Positions 1 to 9,599 of a DNA stretch of 47,624 nt are shown piece by piece (within the stretch, counting starts at the first letter, position 1; every line of letters begins with the position of its first letter). Origin of the DNA: Triparma columacea (lineage: Eukaryota > Sar > Bolidophyceae > Parmales > Triparmaceae); NCBI GenBank assembly GCA_030267965.1, contig BRYA01000047.1:1665-49288 (forward strand), given 5' to 3'. A model generated the notes under the pieces. It had not been told where the DNA came from. It made no database searches and saw nothing but the letters and a program-made list of their open reading frames with translations. A program made the translations under genes and the position numbers.

Positions 1-1040
1 TGAATAGCTGCTCACAAGGTTGAAGAGGGTGTCCATGTCAGCAGCTGTGTGGAGGGTGGAATGGCAACTCTCCCCTGTGAAGCCAGTGTCGCAACCAGTA
101 CAGGTGCATTGTCCTGCAGTTCCCCCGATACTCCCCCCGTTGATGCAGTAGAAGTTTCCGTCCGACCCAACGTCCGTGGCGGTGGTAGTGGCTACGCAGG
201 CCTCGGCAGTACCGCAGTCACTTCCGCTGAAGCCTGCTGCACAGACGGCACAGCTGGGACCTCCGAAGCCTAAGTTACAGCCTGTGCAAGTGCACATACC
301 CGCAACTCCCTGGACAGAGCCCCCGTTGATGCAGTAGAGGTCTCCGCCAGAGCCATCGTCTGAAGGGTTTGTGGTGGCAGTGCAGGGGGCTCCGATACAG
401 ATCTCAAACCCCGCCATCGACACATAGCTATCCGAAAACCATGAAATCTGCGACGACCCAAAAGCGTTGCGTTAGTGACAGAATGAAATGAATCTATTAT
501 CTGGTCTTGCTAATCAAAAAAATAAATGATGTCTGCGTCCATTCTCACCGTGTCTCCCGCCGCGACTGACACGCCATCAGGACCGTCGGTGCCGTCGTAC
601 ATGACTCCTCCGACGGTTAGCTTATCCCAATTGGCCTCTGCGAGACGGAATGGTTTAAGGGAGTTCAAGTCAGGTTAGGTTAGTTGAGGTAAGGCAAGGG
701 AAGGAAGATGTATGAGGTGCCCTCCAAACTCTCCATATCATCGTCGCTGGGCACCTTCCGCCTTGCCTTTTGCCTGTTTCTCACCTGTTGCGAATGAGAC
801 GACGCTCAGCACCCCCGCTACATCCGTAGTAAACTCGCACACCTCGCTATTGTCGTACGGCAACGAGCTGAAGCAGGGGCCGTCGACGACGCAGTTTCCG
901 AGGTTGCTCCCGGAGAGGGTGATCGCAAGCTTGCGCGAAATTGGGGTGATACTGACGGCGGGGCCACTGACGGGGGGGGCGGAGGCAACGAGGCTGGGGG
1001 AAAAACTTAGCACAAGCAAGCACATGCTTAGGCTGCGCAT
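1..1040 (-). CDS. Secreted CUB-like / EGF-like repeat protein (3' part outside window)
   Basis: Three exons are supported: 785-1040, 549-637 and 447 down to the window edge. Donors read GTGAG and acceptors CAG, and phases 1 and 0 join without stops. The ATG at 1040-1038 opens a signal peptide (MRSLSMCLLVLSFSPSLVASA), which decides this start over upstream non-ATG codons. Exon 2 and the start of exon 3 carry a GVMYDGTDGPDGVSVAAGDT / WFSDSYVSMAGFEICIG pattern resembling the end of a CUB-like module. Two Cys-rich units of about 50 residues follow, each ending CINGG..CTCTGC..GF.G.SC, which is EGF-like. The protein is probably surface-exposed or secreted. It continues past base 1, so its full length is unknown. 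The CUB assignment is inference; the signal peptide and duplicated Cys unit are directly visible. Confidence 0.75.
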
Positions 1041-1657
1041 GGTCGACACGCAATAATCTGTCGTTATGCCTACTTCTTTGCCTTTGAGGCGGTATATTTG
1101 CTCACTTTTATCTGGGTTGGTGGGAAGAGAGTTCATGGGTATGAGATCTTGCGGAAAGCTAGGGTCTCCACAACATATTGCTGGATGTTTTCCGGTGTAA
1201 AGGGGCGCCAGTTAAACTGTCTACTTCTTGTTTGCATTGCTCGCGAGATTACATTCAATTGAGAGTGTTAAGTGCCCAAACAAGGGGAGGAAGAAGAAGG
1301 CTTCTTCGTCCGCCCTCCCATACTTATTTAAGGACTCAGTGTACAATGATAAGATATAAGGGCTCAAAAGATAAGACGAAGGATGAGGCTTGAGTTGGGG
1401 AGAGGTAGACTCACCGCAGCTTCGATTTGGTGGTGGAGAAGACTGGAGAAAAAACAAACAGAATAACCGCATACGGTTGTTGAGCGAAACTGTTTCTGTT
1501 CTTATTTTTTTTGTGAGTTCAACCTGTATAAAAGGGAAAGGAGGGGGGAGACGGGTATGAAAAGGTCTCAATAAAAGGCTCGTCTCTCTTCCTGCACAAC
1601 ATTCTCTCATTTAGCTGCTAACCCTTACTTTCTCTAGCCTTCCATTATTTTCTTCTC
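1041..1657. other. Intergenic: 5' flank of the secreted gene and 3' flank of the proteasome gene
   Basis: I see no convincing gene. A minus-strand open frame at 1221-1610 has no ATG context, no family features and a composition dominated by simple Ser/Pro/Leu runs. The half near 1657 should hold the proteasome 3' UTR, and the half near 1041 the promoter and 5' UTR of the secreted-protein gene. Confidence 0.5.
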
Positions 1658-3084
1658 TCAGAGCCTCTCGAGCACAGCCTTCACCTCCTCCTTCTTCTTG
1701 ATCTTGAAACCAGAGTCCTTGGTGACGGTGGCGAGCTCGACGTTGTCGACGTTGATCTTCTCCTCCATCACCTGCTTCAGGGTACTCAGGGCGAGGTCCT
1801 CAGCCTCCTGGAGGGTGAGGGTCGACGAGTAACTGGTAGGATGGGGGAGGGGGGGTGAGGGGGGGGGGTGAGGGGGGGGGGGTGAGCCGCAGATTCCACG
1901 ATGTGCGTTCGGAGCGCGCGCCCCTTGGTGTTCCCATCCAACCTCGCTCCGCCCACCCCCCCCCTTCCCCCCCTTCTCTCACCTCTCGCTAAGGTTGGAC
2001 TGCGCCCCTTCACTTCCCGCTCCGATCGCCTTGGCTTTATACTTGACAAATGTTCCGCTAGGGTCGGAGAAGAATAGCTGGGGTCCCGCGAGGTCGTCCC
2101 ATCCGGCTAGGAGGAGGGCGACGCCGAAGGGACGGGACATGCGCTTCTTCTTGTCGCCCTCGTCACCCTCGCCGAAGGAGAGGGCGAGGTCACAGACGCC
2201 CTGGGTTAGGGCCTCGACGCCGATCGCCTCGTCGTATGTAAATCTAAAGAGAGAGCGGGGGCGGGAGGGGCGGGTGAGGAGGGAATGTGGGGAAGGAGGG
2301 AGGGGGTTTGTGGAGGGTTAAAGGTGCTCTCAATAACAACAACACACCTGTGGTTCTGGGCCTCGACCCTGGCGTGATCCACGAGGGTGCGAGCGTCGGC
2401 GACAAGTCCGCTCATGGCTGCTCCAATGTGACTGTCTACCTCCATGATTTTCTCGACGGACTCCCCCACTAGCAGCTTGCTGCTCAGCCTCTTCTCCACA
2501 GCCAGGACAACCCCTGAAGGGCAGGTAATGCCGATCGCGGTGGAACCGAGCTTGATGGCTTCTATGGCGTATTCTACCTGGAAGAGACGGCCCTCGGGGG
2601 AGAATGTTGACACACCACGGTCATACTCAGATCTGCATTGGGGAGGAAGGGGTGGAAGGGGTGGAGGGGAAGTTAGTAGAGTATATGGAAGCATTCGTGG
2701 AGTGGTGGAGTGAGAAGGGGAGGGGCAAGGTAGAAGGAGGTAGCGGCGTCGATAATTTGTTATGAAATGGAATGAAATGAGGGAAATGAGATGGTGGGGG
2801 GAATTGGCAGTCGAGAGAGTTCATAAAGAGGCATTAAATGAGGAATGTACGTATATTTGAATGTTTTTGATGGGATGTAGTGGAGATATTGTGTGTGTGT
2901 GACGTGAAGAACGTGATGAGAGAAGTGAAAGAGCGTGAAGGCAGGAATAAATGTGAAATAAATCTCAAAAGTCCCGAAGAGTCCTTCCACCTCTATTCAG
3001 CTTTAACAGCCCCTTCTCCGTCTCTCGCTATCTCTAATAAGCGCATCCTGTTTGTATGACATATACATACCTCGTTAAGTACAT
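1658..3084 (-). CDS. PSMA5: 20S proteasome subunit alpha type-5
   Basis: This is a structural outer-ring subunit of the 20S proteasome core. Four exons join to 244 residues (human alpha-5 has 241): 3071-3084, 2348-2632, 1983-2243 and 1658-1832. Exon 1 is only 14 nt and encodes MYLT plus two bases of Arg; spliced, the N-terminus reads [20 protein letters not shown], the classic alpha-5 start. Other family marks are [43 protein letters not shown], the [10 protein letters not shown] block and the ELATV stretch near the C-terminus. All introns keep phase 2 (AG|A, AG|A, AG|T). Intron 3 has long C tracts on the coding strand. The tiny first exon would be missed by most predictors, giving a false start inside intron 1. 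Confidence 0.95.
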
Positions 3085-3212
3085 ATTAGTATATTTGAGC
3101 TATTAGAGATGAGATGGGATGAGATGGGAGAAAAAGCAGAAAGAGAGCTCCTTTTTTGCTCCTTTTCTGCTTTTTTCCCCCACCCCACTCTTCACTTCAA
3201 TCCACTTTGACC
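3085..3212. promoter_or_regulatory. Probable bidirectional promoter between PSMA5 and the secreted-protein gene
   Basis: 128 bp separate two divergent start codons. It contains a GAGATGGGATGAGATGGGA repeat near 3110-3128 and a purine tract. No TATA box is clear. The call rests on geometry alone. Confidence 0.4.
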
Positions 3213-4382
3213 ATGCTGCGCCTTGCTCTCCTCCTCACACTCCTATCTTACATCCTTGCTAAACCTCTCGCTAGAGGGTATGGGAAGGTAACATGGTCAA
3301 CGCCAATGAAATCATTAACATTCTGGGATAGTGTAAGTGCTGGTGTAAGGGGAAATAGCCGACGACATCGGATTTGTTGTGGGTTGCTTTGTGCTCATTA
3401 CTTCGTCTCATTTGTCCGTTTGCGTAATTCAATATCAACCGACTTATGTTACTAACCACAAACACATCGCCACACCATAAATCCTTATTCTGATCCTTGT
3501 ACCTCCCCCTCTCTCCCGTCCTTCTTCGCCCTCATCCTAACCCTCACTTTCACGAACCTCTCTCGCATCCATCATCCATCTCGTGCCCTCGTTATACGTT
3601 TTAATCGGCCTGGTTCCCCTCCCTGTCCAAACAGAACAAGAATTCCGGCGATAAACAGTCATCTAAAAAGTCCCGTTCCCAGAAGTACCAGTTTGTCGGT
3701 GTCTGCGACGAGACCGGTGCGGGTCGCACGAGCTGGTACGCCCGGCCCATGCCGAGCGACGCCAAATCGTCCTTCCTCCTCCGCATGATACGCCTGGATA
3801 AGAAGGCGCTGCTGAGGGACATGCTGCTTAGTAAGGAGGCTGATATATACGTGGAGTATGAGAACTCGGGGAAGGTCGACGGGAGCAATGGGAGGTTCTT
3901 GGTGGAGCCAAAGTATTCTGTAAAGGTGAGTAGTTGGGGGGGGCGGGAGGAGCGGGAGGAGCGGGGGGGACGAAGCGACGACATTGTCACATATATTATA
4001 TGACTTCGTGCTCCTTGCTTCCCCCTCGTGGCTTAATTCTAAACCACCTTCACCCCTCCACCTGCTCCTCCCCCTCCACCCCTAGTCCCGCTCGATTGCC
4101 AACTTGTGGAATTTCAACCCCCTGACATCCCTTAAAAATTTGTCCGGCAACATGTCCGGGCGCGAGCGTCGTATAAAGAAGGGAATTTACACCGACGGTT
4201 CCACCGTTTACGTCTCGCGTTACAATTACAGGTCCGGGAAGAACGGGATGCTCCCCGTGGGCGACCTCATCGAGCTGGTCAAGCAGGGCAAAATCGGGAA
4301 GAAGGAGAGGGACAAGCTAATCAAGAGGGTCAAAGAGGGAACCCCGGACGTTGTGAGAGAGGAGGTGCAGGGAGACGATTGA
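3213..4382 (+). CDS. Small signal-peptide protein, function unknown
   Basis: Three exons. Exon 1 starts at ATG 3213 with a hydrophobic signal (MLRLALLLTLLSYILA). It ends at 3287 (AAG|GTAACA) or 3332 (AGT|GTAAGT); both leave phase 0, so the splice choice adds or drops 15 residues. Exon 2 is 3635-3925 and exon 3 is 4086-4382, both phase 0. The mature part is basic and rich in Lys/Arg/Gly, with KYQFVGVCDETGAGRTSWYA, then SLKNLSGNMSGRERRIKKG, and ends with an amphipathic lysine-rich helix (LVKQGKIGKKERDKLIKRV). An in-frame extension back to 3156 lacks an ATG start. I do not recognise the family. Secretion or organelle import is inferred from the N-terminus only. Length is 221 or 236 residues. Confidence 0.7.
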
Positions 4383-4564
4383 GAGGACTGAACTTTAAAT
4401 TGACGTGAACCGTTTAATGTAAAAGCAAGCAAACATCTACATCTACAACAATCCTGGTCCTGCGGAAATTCCTGAAAACGAAATCGAAACAATCCCCATT
4501 ATTATTGATTTTGTTATTTAGTAGTTTTGGAGGATCCTTCTTCCCATAATATTCGTGCGAAATA

Positions 4565-7500
4565 ATGTCGGGCATCGGTCTGATAAACCTTCTAAACTCC
4601 GTAACAAAATCCGATAAGGAGGGTGAGATTGCAGAGGTGGAAGCGCCAACAACCTGCGACTGAGTCAAAAATATTGCCTTCTTTGAGAATATTGGTGACT
4701 GGTACCCCTTTTGGAGGTAGAACCCTTTTCTCACCATTCCCTCCACTCTTCCATCACACCCCACCCCAGCTCGAAAAACCTCTCTCAGAGTAATTGGGAC
4801 GATCCTCTGCATAACCCATCTCTTTGATATTGGATGCTCGTTCGGTGCCGTCCTCTACACGGCGGATACCTTGAATGACTCGTACAACGATTACGTGTCG
4901 TCGTCCCCTTTTGATCTGTCGAACGCATCCGTCTTTGATTTCCTCCTCCTCTCCATCCTGCGGGCGATCACTTTTCCACTTCTGACTTTTTTGGGGTCAA
5001 AGTACGGGGCGGATGTGCCATTCATCTGCAGTTCGATGTGCTGCAAAGTTGTTGACGACGATAGCGATGAGGAGAGTGAATTGAACTCAGACTCTCCCCC
5101 TTCATCTGACCTGTCAAGACCTCTTATCGACCCTCTGTCGAAGCCGTCGCTTTCCCTCTCTCCACCCCCTTCCTCGCCCCCGCGCCGAAATCCACGCTTC
5201 ACTCCTTCCTTCTTCAAGGGGGTCGTCCTCTTCGTCCTCTTCCTGCTTTCCACGGCCATACAGGTCTATCTTGGTCTTCGCGTCAGCTCCTACACTTTCT
5301 CCAATAACCTCCTTCCAGTATTGTTGTGCCTTTCTGTTCTCTGGATCAACTTAACGGTATACTTCCATCGCACTCTCCTCGACGAGCTGACTCGCCAAAA
5401 AGGCCTTTTTCTGCCTAAGGTACACAGGCATCCAGTCTTTCTGCAGAAAGGGCTGGCTCTCCACTGGTGTGATCTCTGCAGAACAAGGATCCGCGGGACG
5501 CAGGGTGCATTCCGGTGCAAGCTCTGCGACTTCGACATGTGCATTAGGTGTAGCAAGCGAGAGGACGTGCAGACCGTTAGTGAGAATATGCTGCGAGGTG
5601 ACAAGGGGGTGAGGAGCGAGTCAACTGTTAGCAATGGGACTTACTTTGGGAGGGCTCTGAGCATGGCCAAGGGCGAAGGAACCTTGCTTTTCTTGAGTTT
5701 TACCCTCCTCGCCCTTTACTGCCTGTCGGGGCTCTATCTGCCCAATTATCAGGGGAAAATTATAGACAGAGTCGTTCCGGATGATTCGGGGGAGTACGAC
5801 AAGAGTGGGTTCATAAATGACGTCAAGATCTATCTCTTCATCATGCTCGCCCAGGGAGCCTTCTCCACAATTTACAGTGCAGCTTTTCAGCTTGTTTCGC
5901 GCCGTTTAGTCTTCAATATTCGCAACACTCTCTTCCGGAAGATTTTGGTGCAGGATGTAGCGTATTTCGATGGCACAGAGTCGGGTCGTTTGATTTCGAG
6001 GTTGACGAACGACGTCAACATGATGATGCAGCCGATCCAAAGTTCCCTCTCCTCTCTCATCTCAAACGCCTTCATGCTTGTCGGCGGATTGATATTCTGC
6101 TACGTTAAGTCCTACCGCCTTTCGATGCTTGCATTTGTGACGGTTGGGCCTATAATGTATCTTTGGGATTTGTACGCTCAGTGGAGCAAGCGCCTCAACC
6201 GACAAATGCTGGCGTCCTGGGCGGAAGGCAACTCAATCGCTTCCCAGGCGCTCTCGCACATTCGCACCGTCAAAGCTTTCGGCACCGAGACTTCTGAAAT
6301 TGACGCTTACAATGAAGCTAATCTTGAGGCGCTTAAAGCGGGGGTAAAAGACGCATGGGGCAACGGCTTCACCACTGCCCTCACAAGCTACTTGGACCTT
6401 GGGACTGGAGTTTTGATCCTCTATTACGGTGGCACGCTCGTCATGGATGGCGAGATGTCCGTGGGAGAGCTCGTGACTTTTCAACTTTATTGGAATATGA
6501 TGAACAATGCCTACCAGAACCTCCAGGTAAGTGTTCTGCGGCTTAGGATCCCGTTTCTCTATATTTCGTTTCCAGCACTTCAAATCCCTCGGGTTCTAAT
6601 TCTCACCTCCTCCTCAACGTCGTTCCCTCCAATGCTGATTCTCCTTTCCTCCTCCTCTTTCCTTCCGCTCGGGCTTGGTGTTCTACTTCTTCCATTTATT
6701 TTCCTCCCTCCCCTTCCCCCAGGGCTTAGTCACCTCCTTCACTCGCTCGGCTGCCGGAGCGGAGAAGGTCTTCAGTCTTTGGGATAACACGCCAGACATC
6801 GATCCAAACGATGGTTCGGTGATAGATTGGGACGTTGAGGGTGACATTGAGTTCAAGTCGGTGGATTACTTCTACCAGATGAGGCCCGATAACATGGTTC
6901 TCTCAGGTCTGGATCTAAAGATCAAGAAAGGTACTGTGGTTGGCCTCGTTGGTAGGAGCGGAGGTGGGAAGACGACTCTCATAAAGATGCTGCTGCGCTT
7001 TTATGACCCAAAGGCTGGCTCCATTACCATCGATGGTCGTCCTTACACCTCGCTAAAGGTGGATGATCTACGCTCTTTTTTTGGTGTTGTATCTCAGGAT
7101 ACAGAACTCTTTTCAAAGACTGTTGCTGAGAATATCTCTTACGGCATGAAGCCTGGAACTTACACTCACGAGGACATTGTTGAGGCGGCGAAGGCGGCAC
7201 AGGCGCACGAATTTATCAAGGAGATGAAGGACGGTTACGATACTAGGGTTGGTGAAAATGGCAGCAGGGTGAGCGGAGGGCAACGCCAGAGAATTGCCAT
7301 CGCGCGGGTCTTCCTTCGTAAACCAAAAATAATCCTCCTCGACGAAGCCACTTCCGCCCTCGACGAGAACAGTCAGACATTGGTCCAGAACGCGCTTGAC
7401 TTGCTTATCAAGAAGTCAAATGCAACGGTAGTCCTGGTTGCTCACCGCCTTTCAACCGTTATGAATGCCGACAAGATCGCAGTCATCGACAAAGGCAAAG

Positions 7501-7676
7501 TGTTAGAGCTGGGATCTCACGATGAACTTTGCAAGCTCAACGGGGTGTATTCCATGCTTGTCAAAAAGCAGATGAAGAAGCGCGAAAATGAGCTCAATCA
7601 AGAGGCGGCCAATGGGCAGAATCCAAACCGCACCACCTCGATGGACGACATTGACAAGTTGCTAGATGCACGCTAA
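4565..7676 (+). CDS. ABC half-transporter (ABCB/TAP-like) with internal ZZ-like zinc finger
   Basis: Three exons: 4565-4622, 4770-6526 and 6723-7676 (922 residues). The main open stretch has no ATG near its 5' end. Exon 1 (MSGIGLINLLNSVTK, donor GTGAGA) spliced to the CCCCAG acceptor at 4769 restores phase (G|CT) and supplies a first membrane segment (VIGTILCITHLFDIG). N-terminal membrane helices follow, then at about residues 253-281 a Cys cluster C-x2-C-x12-C-x2-C-x5-C-x2-C like a ZZ/C1-type finger. Next come a type-1 exporter membrane domain (about 300-610) and an NBD with Walker A GRSGGGKTT (~681), Q-loop SQDTELF, signature VSGGQRQRIAIAR (~788), Walker B ILLDEATSALD and H-loop VAHRLS. All ATPase residues are intact, so it should be an active exporter working as a dimer. 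Substrate and membrane are unknown. Confidence 0.9.
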
Positions 7677-7723
7677 ATCAAAATGTTGATTGTCAATTCA
7701 TGTGTATGCATGTGTATTTTATA

Positions 7724-9494
7724 TTATATCCCATTGAAGTCGCAATCCTCGTCGAATTCGGTCGTAAAGTCTCTCCCGACACCGACATGGAACTTGGTCT
7801 GCCCGCTGTTCAAACTTGCAACGTCGGCCTTGATCCTCAAATTTTTTACCTTAAACCGTACTCCGACACCTGTCGCCGTCTTTGTGACCGTCTTTGCGTT
7901 GTATGATCTCTTCAGAACTTTCATTTTCTCCTTGAAACCTTTCAACTCTTCCGCCCCCACGGCAGGCAGGGGCTCTACCCTTAAAACTCTCGAGAAGCAC
8001 ATGAAGTCTCCAAAGAGTACACAGCATAATCCGAGGCCCGACGTGTCGCCTCCAATCCGGAATTCGACTGTACTCCTCAAGCCCTCAGTGAAAGGCCCAT
8101 GTTCATTCGGCTTCCAGCCCCTGACTCCCTTTCCCAACTTGAACCCGTTCATGTCCCTCATGTGCAGAGGCAATGAGCTGTTGAAACCACTCGTGATGAT
8201 GTTCTTCATCGCCAGTTGAATCGATGGCATTTTTTTCGCCTTGTTCACAATTGGCACCCCGCTGACTGTCGTAATCTCGAGTCTCGAGAATCTTGGTTTC
8301 TCATAAACCACGTGTTTCAGCGAACTCTTTCTGGCCGTCCTAATTTCTCCCCTGTCCACTATCTTTTTGCTCCCGCTCCCCCCGCCCTTCCAACCCCTCA
8401 AACCTCTCCACTCCCTCCATTCTCCAATCCCAACCCCACCAAGACCCCCCAACCCCAAACTAGGGAACCTAAGCCCCGAGGACAACTGGGTTGATATTCT
8501 GTGCTGACCAAGGACGCTTAGCTTCCGATGGTTTTTCCAATTCCCACTTAAGGTACTGCACAGAACGTTTTCCCCCTCCAACAAGTCGTGGCTGATGTGT
8601 TCTATCGAGGTTTGAAAACTGTAATCGAACCCCTTCGGTGATTTTCCACTGCTCCCACTCATGAAGTTGTTAAGCGTGAAGTCGATCCCTCTCCTCTTCG
8701 AGGCCTCCAATCCTTGCAACATGTTAGTAGCATTTTGGTGAAGTGCCTCTATCCTCCTCTTCTCCTTCTTCGACTTCTTCCTCTCCTTTACTTTGCCTGC
8801 ATTCCCCCTCTTTCCCTTCACCTCCCCCGCCCCGTCGATGAGTTTTGCACCCTGCTCTCCCAGGCCGACCTTGTAGACAAACTCAGTGGCATTCCGAATC
8901 ACAAATGGTATGCAATTCTCGAAAACGCTGACACTAAAGAACCTCTTGTCGCGATTGGGGAGTGCTTTTGAGCCCCAGGGTTTGCACACTTCTCCCTCAA
9001 ACTCCGTCTTCGGATCGTCAAAGACTCGCTTGATGCGGTAACCAAGCAGCGGAATTCCTTCTGAATTTTGGGCTGCGAGCTTTATTGAAATTTTTCCTCC
9101 CTCGACCAAGCTGGGGCGGTTGAGGATATGACAGTTGGTCAAAATTTGATTAGTTCACATCTCGAGCTCACGAGCCACAACTTTTAGTCCCCCCCCCCCC
9201 AACTCGCCAACCTCACCTTTCTGAGCAGTTGTTTCTGACATTGGGCAAGACCGGACTGGCCTCCAACTGAAACTGGTGCTCGCCTGTATACAAGTTCTGC
9301 CCCCAAAAAGGTCCTTTGACGCTCAGGAAGCCTGATTTGTCATCAACAAGGGAGAGTATCTCTTCGCCTACAACCTGCGCTGTGGAGGCCAATTTGTTCC
9401 CTCCTACGTCGATGTCCTTGTTTATCCTCGATCTGAAGCTCCCGTTGACTACAAGAGGTAAGAAAAGTAGCAAAAACAAGAGCGTTCTTGTCAT
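7724..9494 (-). CDS. Secreted protein of unknown function, FN3-like stretch
   Basis: Two exons: 9217-9494 and 7724-9110 (554 residues). ATG 9494 opens a strong signal peptide (MTRTLLFLLLFLPLVVNG). The 106-nt intron has donor GTGAGG, an ACTAAT branch-like site and acceptor CCCCAG|C; phase 2 (AG|C) gives Ser. The exon 2 start, LVEGGKISIKLAAQNSEGIP and then LLGYRIKRVF, resembles the A/B strands of a fibronectin-type sandwich. The middle is Lys-rich (VKERKKSKKEKRRIEAL), and the C-terminal half is beta-rich with several Cys. A Gly/Trp-rich piece (GLGGLGGVGIGEWREWRG) near 8400 could be an unrecognised intron. It converges on the ABC transporter, 47 bp away. I recognise no enzyme motif. Confidence 0.7.
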
Positions 9495-9599
9495 TTGAGA
9501 CTAAGATTAAATAACCGTTTGCTCTGGATCAAGGGGAAAAAAAGGCCCTCAGTTTTTTCTTGGTTAAAGACAGTCTCGAGAAGAAACCTTGAGAAGAAT
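9495..9599. promoter_or_regulatory. Short bidirectional promoter region
   Basis: Only 105 bp lie between the start codons of the divergent secreted protein and the CEP164-like gene, so both promoters and 5' UTRs must overlap or reach into the genes. No specific element was recognised. Confidence 0.4.

Noticed and set aside
1221..1610. 129-codon minus-strand frame upstream of the secreted gene
   Set aside because: No ATG near the start, biased composition, no motif; more likely UTR and flank sequence.
4414..4812. Open minus-strand frame of 132 codons opposite the transporter's 5' end
   Set aside because: The plus strand offers a better explanation: a small exon plus a C/T-rich intron that joins the transporter in phase. 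The minus frame covers that intron and has no recognisable domain.
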